The notes under the pieces: generated by a model
The model's input: only the letters and a program-made list of their open reading frames with translations
What the model was told of the DNA's origin: nothing
The model's database searches: none
Origin: Accumulibacter sp.
GTDB taxonomy: Bacteria; Pseudomonadota; Gammaproteobacteria; Burkholderiales; Rhodocyclaceae
Reading direction: 5' to 3'
Assembly (NCBI GenBank): GCA_031279425.1
Contig: JAITIQ010000127.1
Coordinates: forward strand, 1-33,850
Length of the DNA: 33,850 nucleotides
Translations under genes and position numbers: made by a program
Shown: positions 9,878 to 19,749 of the stretch, piece after piece
Layout of the letters: the number at the start of each line of letters is the position of its first letter
Numbering within the stretch: the first letter of the stretch is position 1

Positions 9878-12769
9878 TCAATGGGGAATCGGTTCGTCCG
9901 GAAGGCAGGCGCAGAAATTGCGATCGCCATAGACGTCGTCGATGCGGTTGACGCTCGGCCAGAACTTGTTTTTGCGCACCCAGGGCAGCGGAAAGACAGC
10001 CGTTTCGCGGCTGTACGGACGGTTCCATTCGGCGACCACGTCGGCCAGCGTGTGCGGCGCGCGCTTTAGTGGATTGTCGCTGGCCGGCCAGGAACCCCGC
10101 TCGATTTCCCGTATTTCTTCCCGGATCGACGCCATCGCCGCGATGAAGCGGTCGAGTTCGGCCTTCGATTCGGACTCGGTCGGTTCGACCATGATCGTCC
10201 CGGCGACCGGGAAGCTCACCGTCGGCGCGTGGAAACCGTAATCCATCAGGCGCTTGGCGATGTCGGTCTCGGTGACGCCGGTCGCGGCCTTGACCGGACG
10301 GATGTCGAGGATGCACTCGTGCGCGACGCGCCCGTTCCTGCCGGTATAGAGCACCGGGTAGTATTCCCTGAGCCGCGCGGCGACGTAGTTGGCGTTGAGG
10401 ATCGCGGCTTCGGCGGCGCGCTTTATGCCCTCGCCGCCAAGCATGGCGAGGTACATCCACGAGATCGGCAGGATCGACGCCGAACCCCAGGGGGCCGCCG
10501 AGACGGCGCCCTGCCCCCGGTTCGGACGGTCCTTGCCGCCGGTCGGCTGCACCACGTGGTCGGCCAGGAAGGGCGCCAGATGAGCTTTCACGCCGATCGG
10601 CCCGACGCCCGGCCCGCCGCCGCCGTGCGGGATGGCGAAGGTCTTGTGCAGATTCATGTGACTGACGTCGGCGCCGATCGCCGCGGGCGAGCTCAGGCCG
10701 ACCTGCGCGTTGAGATTGGCGCCGTCCATGTACACCTGGCCGCCGCGCGCGTGGACGACCTCGCAAATCTCCTTGATCGCCTCCTCGAAGACGCCGTGCG
10801 TCGAGGGGTAGGTGATCATCAGGCAGGAGAGGCGCTCCGCGTGGCGCTCGGCCTTGGTTTCGAGGTCGGCGAGATCGACGTTGCCGTCGCCGTCGCAATC
10901 GACCGTGACAATCTCCAGACCCGCCATCTGCGCGCTGGCGGGGTTGGTGCCGTGCGCCGATTTCGGGATCAGGCACACGTCGCGCCGGCTCTCGCCGCGG
11001 CTTTGATGGTAGCGGCGGATGGCGACGATGCCGGCGTATTCGCCCTGCGCGCCGGAATTCGGCTGCAGGCTGACGGCATCGAAACCGGTGATCGCTTTCA
11101 GCCAGTTTTCCAGTTGTCCGATCATCTCCAGGTAGCCCTGCGCCTGGTCGAGCGGGGCGAAGGGGTGCAGGCCGGCGAATTCCGGCCACGAGATCGGGAT
11201 CATTTCGGCCGCGGCGTTGAGCTTCATGGTGCAGGAACCGAGCGAGATCATCGCGTGGTCGAGCGCCAGATCCTTGTTCTGCAGGCGCTTCAGGTAGCGC
11301 AGCATCTCGTGTTCGGTGTGATGGCGGTTGAATACCGGGTGCGTCAGGATCGCGCCGCTGCGGCGCAGGCCGGCCGGCAGCAGCGTATCCTCATGCTGCC
11401 GCAGCTCGCCGTCCAGCGCGTCGAGGTCGTCGATACCGATGCCGGCGACGAGCCGGATCAGCGCGGTGACGTCGTCGCGCGTCGTTTTTTCGTTGAACGC
11501 GATGGCGAGCACGCCGCCGCCGACCTGCCGCAGGTTGTATCCGGCGGCGAGCGCCGCCTGATGGACGGAAGACGCTTTCGGGCCGAGATCGAGGCGCAGC
11601 GTATCGAAAACGTGCGTGTTGAGCACGGCGACGCCGGCGCGTCGCATGGCTTCGGCGAACAGCGCGGTCAGGCGATGGATGCGCTCGGCGATCGTGCGTA
11701 GGCCGCGCGGTCCGTGATAGACGGCGTACATGCCGGCCATGTTGGCGAGCAGCACCTGCGAGGTGCAGAGGTTGGAGTTGGCCTTTTCGCGGCGGATGTG
11801 CTGTTCGCGCGTCTGCAAGGCCATGCGCAGCGCGCGGTTGCCGCGCGCGTCGATCGAAACGCCGATGATGCGGCCGGGGACCGAGCGCCGGTACTCGTCG
11901 CGCGTGGCGAAGAAGGCGGCGTGCGGGCCGCCGAAACCCATGGGGATGCCGAAACGCTGCGTCGAACCGAGCGCGATGTCGGCGCCCAGCTCGCCGGGAG
12001 GTTTCAGCAGCACCAGCGCCATCGGGTCGGCGGCGACGATGGCGATGCCGCCGCGCGCCTTGAGCTCGGCGATCGGGCCGGACAGGTCGACGACTTCGCC
12101 GGTATCGTCCGGATACTGGAACAGCGCGCCGAAAACTTCCTGTCGCGACGCTTCTTCCGGCGAACCGAAGACGAGTTCAAAACCGAAAAAGCCGGCGCGG
12201 GTTTTCAGCACGTCGATCGTCTGCGGGAAGCAACGCGCGTCGACGAAAAAGAGCTTCGATTTTGTTTTCGCCACGCGCCGCGCCATGCTCATCGCCTCGG
12301 CGGCGGCGGTGGCTTCGTCGAGCAGCGAGGCGTTGGCGAGTTCCATGCCGGTGAGGTCCATGACCATCTGCTGGTAATTGAGCAAGGCCTCCAGCCGCCC
12401 TTGCGCGACTTCGGCCTGGTAGGGCGTATAGGCCGTATACCAGCCCGGATTCTCCAGCACGTTGCGCAGGATCACGGACGGCGTCAGCGTATCCGCGTAG
12501 CCCATGCCGATCAGCGACTTGTTGATCCTGTTTTTCGCCGCGATCTCCTTCAACGCGGCGAGCGCCTCGGCTTCGGGACGCGGCCCGGCGAGCGGCAGCG
12601 GCGCGGGCAGGCGGATGGCCGCGGGCACGGTTTCCGCGATGAGCGCGTCCAGGCTGGACGCGCCGATGACTTCCAGCATGGCCGGAAGGTCGTCGGCCGA
12701 CGGGCCGACGTGGCGACCGATGAATTCCTCACGGTTTTCGAGGGTCGAGAGCGGGAGATGGCAGGGCAT
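9878..12769 (-). CDS. gcvP: Glycine dehydrogenase (decarboxylating), P-protein
   Basis: 963 aa; FIGRHVGPS start, [20 protein letters not shown] site [17 protein letters not shown]. Confidence 0.98.
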   Translation of the reverse strand: MPCHLPLSTLENREEFIGRHVGPSADDLPAMLEVIGASSLDALIAETVPAAIRLPAPLPLAGPRPEAEALAALKEIAAKNRINKSLIGMGYADTLTPSVILRNVLENPGWYTAYTPYQAEVAQGRLEALLNYQQMVMDLTGMELANASLLDEATAAAEAMSMARRVAKTKSKLFFVDARCFPQTIDVLKTRAGFFGFELVFGSPEEASRQEVFGALFQYPDDTGEVVDLSGPIAELKARGGIAIVAADPMALVLLKPPGELGADIALGSTQRFGIPMGFGGPHAAFFATRDEYRRSVPGRIIGVSIDARGNRALRMALQTREQHIRREKANSNLCTSQVLLANMAGMYAVYHGPRGLRTIAERIHRLTALFAEAMRRAGVAVLNTHVFDTLRLDLGPKASSVHQAALAAGYNLRQVGGGVLAIAFNEKTTRDDVTALIRLVAGIGIDDLDALDGELRQHEDTLLPAGLRRSGAILTHPVFNRHHTEHEMLRYLKRLQNKDLALDHAMISLGSCTMKLNAAAEMIPISWPEFAGLHPFAPLDQAQGYLEMIGQLENWLKAITGFDAVSLQPNSGAQGEYAGIVAIRRYHQSRGESRRDVCLIPKSAHGTNPASAQMAGLEIVTVDCDGDGNVDLADLETKAERHAERLSCLMITYPSTHGVFEEAIKEICEVVHARGGQVYMDGANLNAQVGLSSPAAIGADVSHMNLHKTFAIPHGGGGPGVGPIGVKAHLAPFLADHVVQPTGGKDRPNRGQGAVSAAPWGSASILPISWMYLAMLGGEGIKRAAEAAILNANYVAARLREYYPVLYTGRNGRVAHECILDIRPVKAATGVTETDIAKRLMDYGFHAPTVSFPVAGTIMVEPTESESKAELDRFIAAMASIREEIREIERGSWPASDNPLKRAPHTLADVVAEWNRPYSRETAVFPLPWVRKNKFWPSVNRIDDVYGDRNFCACLPDEPIPH

Positions 12770-12850
12770 GGCTGGTCCGGAAAACAGGGAAACGATGGTT
12801 GGGGGCAGGACGGCGAGGTCCGCCCGGCCCGCGGATCACGGCGGCCGGGC

Positions 12851-13231
12851 CTATTCCTCCGCGCAGGCGGCGTAGGCGGCGGCGTCGAGCAGCGCGTCGA
12901 GGTCGGCGGCGTTGGCCGGCTTCAGGCGGAACAGCCAGGCGGCATAGGCATCCTGGTTGATCGCCTCCGGCGACTCGGGGAGGCTGGCGTTGACCGCGGT
13001 GACGGCGCCGGCGACCGGCGCATAGACGTCGGACGCGGCCTTGACCGATTCGACGACCGCGGCCTCCTGTTCGGCCGCGAATTCCTGGCCGATTTCCGGC
13101 AGCTCGACGAATACCAGATCACCGAGCAATTCCTGCGCGTGGTCGGTGATGCCGACGGTGAGCGTGCCGTCGGTTTCGAGGCGCACCCATTCGTGGCTCT
13201 TGGTGTATTTGAGGTCGGCGGGGATGTTCAT
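12851..13231 (-). CDS. gcvH: Glycine cleavage H-protein
   Basis: 126 aa [19 protein letters not shown]...; lipoyl-lysine motif [17 protein letters not shown]. Confidence 0.97.
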   Translation of the reverse strand: MNIPADLKYTKSHEWVRLETDGTLTVGITDHAQELLGDLVFVELPEIGQEFAAEQEAAVVESVKAASDVYAPVAGAVTAVNASLPESPEAINQDAYAAWLFRLKPANAADLDALLDAAAYAACAEE

Positions 13232-13256
13232 GCGAAGGCTCCTGAAGTTTTTCAAA

Positions 13257-14345
13257 TTAAATCAACGCCTTGCCGTTGCGGACAAAGCACGGTTTGACGA
13301 TTTTGACGACGACTGGCTTGCCGCGGATCTCGACCTTGGCCGTTTCGCCGACGGCGGTGGGCAGCGGCAGACGGGCGAGGGCGATGGACTGTTGCAGGGT
13401 CGGAGAAAAGGTGCCGCTGGTGATTTCGCCCTCGCCGTGCGCCGTGATCACTTTCTGATGCGCGCGCAGCACGCCCCCCTCGGCGAGCAGCAGGCCAAGG
13501 AACTGCTTTCCCTGCGGATGGGCGAGCAGGGCGGCCTTGCCGACGAAATCCTGCCCGTCGCGCGGGCCAATGAGATCGACCGTCCAGGCGAGGCCGGCGT
13601 CGAGCGGCGAGACGGTCTCGTCCATATCCTGTCCGTACAGATTCATGCCGGCTTCGAGGCGCAGGGTGTCGCGCGCGCCGAGTCCGGCGGGTCGGACGCC
13701 GGCGTCGAGAAGCCTGTTCCAGAATTCCTCCGCGCGCGTCGCGGGCAAGGTGATCTCGAAGCCGGCTTCGCCGGTATAGCCGGTCGTGGCGATGAAATAC
13801 TCGCCGACATCGATTGCATGGAAAGGCTTCAGGGCCTCGGTCGCCGCCCGCGCCTCCGGCAGCGCCTGCCAGACGCGGGTCTTGGCGTTCGGCCCCTGCA
13901 CGGCGATGATCACCCGGTCGCGGCGCGGGATGCACGCGGTATCGAGCTTCCATTCGGCGATCCGGGCCGCCATCCAGGCGAGATCCTTCTCGGCGGTGCC
14001 GGCGTTGATCACCAGGCGGTAGCGGTTCTCGCCGATGAAATAGACGATCAGGTCATCGACCACGCCGCCTGTTTCATTGAGCATCGCGCCATACAGCGCC
14101 TTGCCCGGCTCCTTCAGCTTATCGACGTTGTTGGCGACGAGGCGCAGGAGAAAGGTCCGCGCGTCCGGGCCGGCGACGTCGACGGCGCACATGTGCGAGA
14201 CGTCGAACATGCCGCTGTCGCGGCGCACGGCGTGGTGCTCCTCGATCTGCGATCCGTAGTGCAGCGGCATGTCCCAGCCGCCGAAATCGACCATCCTGGC
14301 GCCCAGCCGGCGATGCGTTTCGTTGAGGACAGTTTTTTGAGTCAT
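13257..14345 (-). CDS. gcvT: Glycine cleavage T-protein (aminomethyltransferase)
   Basis: 362 aa; [33 protein letters not shown]; followed by gcvH and gcvP on the same strand. Confidence 0.97.
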   Translation of the reverse strand: MTQKTVLNETHRRLGARMVDFGGWDMPLHYGSQIEEHHAVRRDSGMFDVSHMCAVDVAGPDARTFLLRLVANNVDKLKEPGKALYGAMLNETGGVVDDLIVYFIGENRYRLVINAGTAEKDLAWMAARIAEWKLDTACIPRRDRVIIAVQGPNAKTRVWQALPEARAATEALKPFHAIDVGEYFIATTGYTGEAGFEITLPATRAEEFWNRLLDAGVRPAGLGARDTLRLEAGMNLYGQDMDETVSPLDAGLAWTVDLIGPRDGQDFVGKAALLAHPQGKQFLGLLLAEGGVLRAHQKVITAHGEGEITSGTFSPTLQQSIALARLPLPTAVGETAKVEIRGKPVVVKIVKPCFVRNGKALI

Positions 14346-14390
14346 GATGGTAATCTCTGCTGAAAATATGCACGGCGTTTCAAAAACAAA

Positions 14391-14416
14391 AGGGGGACTC
14401 GCAACGAGTCACCCCT
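14391..14416 (-). terminator. Riboswitch expression-platform hairpin (intrinsic-terminator-like)
   Basis: RNA reads AGGGGUGACUCG-UUG-CGAGUCCCCCUUUUGUUUUUG: 6-bp stem, one-nt bulge, 4-5 more pairs, then a U-rich tract, between the aptamers and gcvT. Confidence 0.75.
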
Positions 14417-14618
14417 CTGTCCTCGATACCTGAGAGATTTCGCGCCGGCGCGCCTGTCGTCCGTCGCTTTGCCCCATCGGTGGGCGCCTGGAATCGGTGC
14501 CTCTCTCCAGAGTTCATTGCACGAACAGTCCTTTTGCCTGAGCGTTTTCGGGTGGATTGCGCCTTCGGCGGCGGAATCGCGGATATTTCCTCGCGCTCCA
14601 CTCTCTCCTGTTCGTCGG
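14412..14618 (-). promoter_or_regulatory. Tandem glycine riboswitch (two aptamers)
   Basis: Minus strand shows two copies of the aptamer signature: GGAGAGAGUGG (14598-14608) ... CUCAGGCAAAAGGAC (14528-14542), then CUCUGGAGAGAGGCACC (14496-14512) ... CUCUCAGGUAUCGAGGACAGAG (14415-14436); located upstream of gcvT. Confidence 0.95.
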
Positions 14619-14621
14619 CGG

Positions 14622-14651
14622 ACTATAGCGCGAGACGCGGCGGCGCCGCAA
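14622..14651 (-). promoter_or_regulatory. Candidate gcv promoter upstream of the riboswitch
   Basis: Minus strand TTGCGG (14646-14651)-N18-TATAGT (14622-14627); predicted start falls at the 5' end of aptamer I. Confidence 0.45.
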
Positions 14652-14828
14652 GTTGCCAACGCGGGAAGAGCGCCATGAAAAGTGGGGAAATTCTCTTCCA
14701 GAGAAAACGCCGGGCTGGGCGGCAAGAGCGCCCCGGCAGGGACGGGATGGAGCGTCGTTCCAGATTGCTACACGCTTTTTCACATCCCGGTCGAAATTGC
14801 AAATCACGCCAGATCACGCCATGTCCCG

Positions 14829-14860
14829 TTCCATGTGGCATCCAAAGATGCCACATGGAA
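14829..14860. repeat. Perfect inverted repeat, 14-bp arms and 4-nt loop
   Basis: TTCCATGTGGCATC-CAAA-GATGCCACATGGAA. Confidence 0.9.
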
Positions 14861-14904
14861 TCCGTGAAATCATCGGCAATCCGAAGTCTTCACCTTCGAC
14901 TCCA

Positions 14905-16089
14905 TCACGTTTCACCTTTCACAACACCCGCCGGCAGCGTCAAAACGAATTCCGATCCCGCGCCCGGTTGCGAGCTGACTTCGATCGATCCACCGTGCGC
15001 GCGCGCCACACCCAGCGCGATCGCCAGGCCCAGGCCAGTGCCCTGGCCGCGCGTGGTGAAGAAGGGTTCGAAGATGCGCGCCTGCGTCTCGGGATTCATG
15101 CCGGCGCCCGTATCGCGCACGGCGATGCGCGTCCGACCCTCCTCCATCGTGGCGCTCAGGGTGATTTCCTTCGTGCCGCCGGCGCCTTCGCAAGCCTGCA
15201 GGGCATTCTCCAGCAGATTCAGGAGCGCGCCGCCCAGGGCCTTGCGGCTTCCCATGATGATGGAATCGCCAGCCCCGGCCATGACGCGCAGGGCCACACC
15301 CTTTTGCCGACACAGTGGATCGACCGTCTGCACGGCATCCGAAATCAGCGCGGAGAGCGGGATCGCGTCGCGGCCGATGCTCTCCCCGCGCGTAAACAGC
15401 AGCACGTCCTGGATCAGGCGTTCGAGCCTCTTCAACTGTTCGGCGGCTTTGCCAGCGAAACGTATCCGCGCCGCGTCCGGCAGTTCCGGCTGCGCCAGGT
15501 TGGCGCTGTAGAGCAGGGCGGTAGCGAGCGGGGTGCGTAGCTGGTGCGCCAGCGACGCGGCCATCTCGCCCATCGCCGCCAGCCGCTGGTTGCGTTCCAG
15601 GTTGGCCTTGAGCTCGTGCGCCGCGGTGATGTCGTGGATCAACAGGAGGCGCCCGCCGGCCGAGTCCAGCGGACTTTCGGCGATCGCCACGCGGCGCGCG
15701 GCCAGTTGCCACTCGTCGGGCGCGTCGGTGGGCACAAGAAGGTTGCCGGCGATCTTCGCCCAATCGCCACCGGCGAGCGCTTCGCCGAACATCTCCTGTG
15801 CCGCCGGGTTGGCCTCGCCGACCGTCGCCGCGCTATCGAGCACCACCACCCCGGCCGGCAGGGCGTCGAGCAGCAGCGACAGGCGTTCGGACAGCGCCTC
15901 TTTCTCCTGGTACTGCCGGCGCAGTTCGCCGTTGGCCACTGCCAGTTCCGCCGTCAGGGACTCCGCGCGGCGCTGCAGGGCTTCGTAGGCCTGCGTCAGT
16001 TCCAGTGAAACCTGGTTGAAGACGTCGAAAGCCCGCTGCAACTCCCGCGCCTTCGTCTCGGGAACCGGCGCCTGCGGTAGATCGCCCAT
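14905..16089 (-). CDS. PAS-domain sensor histidine kinase, FleS/FlrB-like
   Basis: PAS-like LLDALPAGVVVLDSAATVGEANPAAQEMFG; H-box MAASLAHQLRTPLATALLYSANL; N-box LLENALQAC; DTGAGM, FEPFFTTRGQGTGLGLAIA; adjacent to the fli genes. Confidence 0.85.
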   Translation of the reverse strand: MGDLPQAPVPETKARELQRAFDVFNQVSLELTQAYEALQRRAESLTAELAVANGELRRQYQEKEALSERLSLLLDALPAGVVVLDSAATVGEANPAAQEMFGEALAGGDWAKIAGNLLVPTDAPDEWQLAARRVAIAESPLDSAGGRLLLIHDITAAHELKANLERNQRLAAMGEMAASLAHQLRTPLATALLYSANLAQPELPDAARIRFAGKAAEQLKRLERLIQDVLLFTRGESIGRDAIPLSALISDAVQTVDPLCRQKGVALRVMAGAGDSIIMGSRKALGGALLNLLENALQACEGAGGTKEITLSATMEEGRTRIAVRDTGAGMNPETQARIFEPFFTTRGQGTGLGLAIALGVARAHGGSIEVSSQPGAGSEFVLTLPAGVVKGET

Positions 16090-16141
16090 TGGAAGTGGAA
16101 AACCCGGTGTGGTAAACGGCTACAATAGTAGGATATTTTTT

Positions 16142-16161
16142 GGCTGATCCACCGATCAGCC
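16142..16161. promoter_or_regulatory. Perfect palindrome in the kinase/fliF divergent intergenic region
   Basis: GGCTGATC-CACC-GATCAGCC. Confidence 0.5.
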
Positions 16162-16291
16162 TGGAAAGGCGCCTGGCGGGCACGGCGCGCGGCGGGAAAT
16201 CACGGGGTGCCGACAGAGTTTTTCGAACCCGGTTTCGCCGTGAGCGTTGCCTTCGCCGTGTTTCAAGCGCGGCTTTGAGGATCATTCACGC

Positions 16292-18025
16292 ATGGCGGCG
16301 AACGGAACCGAAACCTCCCCCGAGACGACCGCGGGCAATCCGCTGGACCGCGCGCGCCAGGCGTTCGACCGATTGACCTCGCAACAAAAGATCCTGCTCG
16401 GGACGGCCGTCGCCGCGTTGATCGCCATCGTCGTGGCCGCCGGCACCTGGTTCGGGCAGTCCGAATATCGCGTGCTCTTTTCGAACATCTCGGAGCGCGA
16501 TGGCGGCGCCATCATCGCGGCGCTCGACCAGATGAACGTCCCCTACCGCTTCTCCGAGAGCGGCAGCGCGATCCTCATCCCCGGCGACCGGGTGAACGAA
16601 ACGCGCCTGCGTCTGGCGACCCAGGGGCTGCCCAAGGGCGGCAACGTCGGTTTCGAGCTGCTGGAAAACCAGAAATTCGGCATCAGCCAGTTCGCCGAGC
16701 AGGTCAACTACCAGCGCGGGCTGGAAGGCGAGCTGTCGAAGACCATCCAGTCGATCGGCGCGGTGCGGGCGGCGCGCGTGCATCTCGCCATCCCCAAGCC
16801 CACCGTCTTCGTGCGCGAGGAGCAGAAACCGTCGGCGTCGGTGCTGCTCGATCTGTATCCCGGCCGTTCGCTCGATCCGACGCAGATCGCGGGAATCCAG
16901 AAGCTGGTCGCCGCCAGCGTGCCGAATCTCTCTCCGGAGCGCGTCGAGCTGCTCGATCAGAGCGGCGCCGCGCTCTCGCCGCTGAAGAGCCCACTGATGC
17001 TGGCCGGGCTCGATCCGACGCAGCTGCGCTACGTCAAGGAAATCGAGGCCGCCGCGATCAAGCAGGTCGAGGACATCCTGTCCCCGTATCTCGGGGAAGG
17101 CAATTTTCGCGTGCAGGTCGCCGCCGACATCGATTTTTCGGTGAACGAGCAGACCGCGGAGACCTATCGTCCGAATGCCGCGCCGCCGGACATCTCCATC
17201 CGCAGCCAGCAGACCAGCGAATCGGCGAGCACCATGCCGTCGGCGCAGGGGGTGCCGGGAGCGATTTCCAACCAGCCGCCGGTGCCGGCGACGGCGCCGC
17301 TGACCCAGCCGCCCGTGCCGGGCGCCGGACCTGCGCCGGGCACGGGGGCGCCGCCGGTGCCGGGACAGATCGACGCCGCCGGCGTGCGGGCGCCGATTGC
17401 CAACGTCGGGCAACCGGTCAACACGCGCAAGGATTCGACGACCAACTACGAGGTCGATCGCACCATCCGCCATACCAAGCAGTCGGTCGGCGCCATCCGC
17501 CGCCTGACCGCCGCGGTGGTGGTCAATTACCGCAAGGACGCCAAGGGCGTGCCCAGGCCGCTCGCCGAAACCGAATTGAACCAGATCGAAAGCCTGGTGC
17601 GGAACTCCGCGGGCTTTTCGCAGGAGCGCGGCGATTCCGTATCGGTCGTCAACGCCCAATTTACGCCGGTCGAAAAGACGGAGGCGGCACCGCCGATATG
17701 GAAGGATCCGGAAATGCTGATGATTGGAAAAGACGTTTTCAAGTACCTCCTGACCGCCCTGATCGTCGCCTACATCATTTTCAGGATCATCCTGCCGCTC
17801 GTCCGCCGGGTGGTTCAGCCGGCGCCGCTCCAGACCGTGGGCGGCAACATCGACGTCGTCGACGAGGAAAGCGGCGGCGAGGAAGAGGAAGAGGAGGCGC
17901 ACGAGACGGCCGCCGCCGACACGCTGAGTCAGAAGATCGAACAGGTGCGCGAGATCGCGCGGCAGAATCCGAAGGCGGTCGCCAACATCATCATGAACTG
18001 GACGGGCACGAACAGTGGCGGATGA
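16292..18025 (+). CDS. fliF: Flagellar M-ring protein FliF
   Basis: EYRVLFSNISERDGGAIIAALDQMNVPYRFS, NYQRGLEGELSKTIQSIGAVRAARVHLAIPKPTVFVREEQKPSASVLL, NYEVDRTIRHT; two TM segments. Confidence 0.96.
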   Translation: MAANGTETSPETTAGNPLDRARQAFDRLTSQQKILLGTAVAALIAIVVAAGTWFGQSEYRVLFSNISERDGGAIIAALDQMNVPYRFSESGSAILIPGDRVNETRLRLATQGLPKGGNVGFELLENQKFGISQFAEQVNYQRGLEGELSKTIQSIGAVRAARVHLAIPKPTVFVREEQKPSASVLLDLYPGRSLDPTQIAGIQKLVAASVPNLSPERVELLDQSGAALSPLKSPLMLAGLDPTQLRYVKEIEAAAIKQVEDILSPYLGEGNFRVQVAADIDFSVNEQTAETYRPNAAPPDISIRSQQTSESASTMPSAQGVPGAISNQPPVPATAPLTQPPVPGAGPAPGTGAPPVPGQIDAAGVRAPIANVGQPVNTRKDSTTNYEVDRTIRHTKQSVGAIRRLTAAVVVNYRKDAKGVPRPLAETELNQIESLVRNSAGFSQERGDSVSVVNAQFTPVEKTEAAPPIWKDPEMLMIGKDVFKYLLTALIVAYIIFRIILPLVRRVVQPAPLQTVGGNIDVVDEESGGEEEEEEAHETAAADTLSQKIEQVREIARQNPKAVANIIMNWTGTNSGG

Positions 18026-19010
18026 GGGGATCGAGAAAAGCGCCATCCTGCTCATCGCGCTGGGCGAGGATCAGGCTTCCGAGGTGTTGAAGCACCTGGG
18101 GCCGAAGGACGTGCAGAAACTCGGTCATGCCATGGCCGCGCTGAAGACGGTGCCGCGCGGCAAGATGGAGGAAGTGCTGGCCGAGTTCCAGACGACCGCC
18201 GCCGAGACCTCCTCGGTCAGCGTCGATACCGAGGCCTACGTCCGTTCGGTGCTGACCAAGGCGCTGGGCGACGACAACGCTTCCAACCTGATTTCGCGCA
18301 TCCTGCAAGGGGGCGACACCAACGGTATCGAGGGCCTGAAGTGGCTGGACGCGCCGACGGTGGCCGATCTCATTCGCAACGAGCATCCGCAGATCATCGC
18401 CACGATCCTCGTGCACCTCGAGAAAGACCATGCCAGCGACATCCTCAACGGTTTCCCCGAGCGCCTGCGCAACGACGTGGTGCTGCGCATCGCCACGCTG
18501 GAAGGCATTCAGCCGGAGGCGCTCAAGGAATTGAACGACGTCATGTTGCGCCTGCTCTCCGGCTCCGCCAACATCAAGAAATCGGCCAAGGGAGGCGTGC
18601 GCGCCGTGGCGGAAATCCTCAATTTCATGGGCACCGCCAACGAGACGACGGTACTCGATTCGATCCGCGAATACGATCCCGATCTGGCCCAGCGCATCCT
18701 CGACGAGATGTTCGTCTTCGAGAACCTGCTCGACCTCGACGACCGGGCCGTCCAACTCCTGCTGCGCGAGATCCAGTCGGATTCGCTGATCCTGGCGATG
18801 AAGGGCGCTTCCGAGCCGCTGCGCGAAAAAATCTTCAAGAACATGTCGCAGCGCGCCGCGGAGATGCTGCGCGAGGATCTGGAATCGCGCGGCCCGGTGC
18901 GCCTCTCCGAGGTCGAGAACGAGCAGAAGGAAATCCTCAAGATCGTCCGCCGCCTGGCCGACGAAGGCCAGATCGTGCTGGGCGGCGCCGGCGGCGAGGA
19001 AATGATCTGA
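18015..19010 (+). CDS. fliG: Flagellar motor switch protein FliG
   Basis: GIEKSAILLIALGEDQASEVLKHL..., ANFMGT/EHPQIIATILVHL region, MFVFENLLDLDDRAVQLLLREI; GTG start overlaps the end of fliF. Confidence 0.96.
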   Translation: MADEGIEKSAILLIALGEDQASEVLKHLGPKDVQKLGHAMAALKTVPRGKMEEVLAEFQTTAAETSSVSVDTEAYVRSVLTKALGDDNASNLISRILQGGDTNGIEGLKWLDAPTVADLIRNEHPQIIATILVHLEKDHASDILNGFPERLRNDVVLRIATLEGIQPEALKELNDVMLRLLSGSANIKKSAKGGVRAVAEILNFMGTANETTVLDSIREYDPDLAQRILDEMFVFENLLDLDDRAVQLLLREIQSDSLILAMKGASEPLREKIFKNMSQRAAEMLREDLESRGPVRLSEVENEQKEILKIVRRLADEGQIVLGGAGGEEMI

Positions 19011-19023
19011 CGGCGCCAAGGCC

Positions 19024-19749
19024 ATGAGCGGTTTCATCCCCAAGGAAAAACTCACCGCCTACCAGCGCTGGGAACTGGCCGCGTTCGACGAGCCGGAGCC
19101 GGAACCGGAACCGGCAGGGCCACCAGCGCCGGATCCGGAGCCGGCGCCGGAACCAGCCGCGCAGCCGGAAGAGATCAAGGCGCCGGCCGAACCTCCGGAA
19201 TCTCCAGAGCCACTTCCGCCCCGGATCGCCCTGCCCACCGCTGCCGAAATCGAGCGCATCCACGATGAAGCGCACGCGCAAGGCTACTCGGCCGGTTATG
19301 AAGAAGGGATGGCCGGCGCGCGGGAGAGCGTCGCCCGCATCGAGGAAATGCTGGTCAGTCTGAACGATGCCGTCAGGAGCGTCGAACAGGAGGTCGCCGA
19401 CCAGCTGCTGGCCACCGCCCTGGAAATTGCCCGGCAGGTATTGCGCCAGAGCCTCTCGGTCAAGCCCGAGCTCATCCTGCCGGTGGTGCGCGAGGCCGTG
19501 GCCACGCTCCATCCCGAATCCGGCCGCCCGGCGCTGCTGCTCCATCCCGACGACGCCGCGCTGATCCGGGCGCGGTTGGGCGACTCCCTGACGCACAACG
19601 ATTGGCGGATCGTCGACGACCCCTCGATGACCCGCGGCGGCTGCCGGGTCGAACTGGGCGGGAGCGCGGTAGACGCGAGCGTGGAGACGCGCTGGAAGAA
19701 CGTCATCGAAACCCTGGGCGCCAAAAGCGACTGGCTGGACGGAGCCTGA
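19024..19749 (+). CDS. fliH: Flagellar assembly protein FliH
   Basis: Pro/Glu-rich N-terminus, [21 protein letters not shown]-terminal FliH/V-ATPase-E-like domain; between fliG and fliI. Confidence 0.9.
   Translation: MSGFIPKEKLTAYQRWELAAFDEPEPEPEPAGPPAPDPEPAPEPAAQPEEIKAPAEPPESPEPLPPRIALPTAAEIERIHDEAHAQGYSAGYEEGMAGARESVARIEEMLVSLNDAVRSVEQEVADQLLATALEIARQVLRQSLSVKPELILPVVREAVATLHPESGRPALLLHPDDAALIRARLGDSLTHNDWRIVDDPSMTRGGCRVELGGSAVDASVETRWKNVIETLGAKSDWLDGA

Noticed and set aside
10229-13297. Long plus-strand ORFs (490 and 527 aa) opposite gcvP/gcvH
   Set aside because: Antisense shadows of gcvP and gcvH with no recognisable domains.
16286-18055. 589-aa antisense ORF opposite fliF
   Set aside because: Arg/His-rich shadow ORF opposite a clear fliF.
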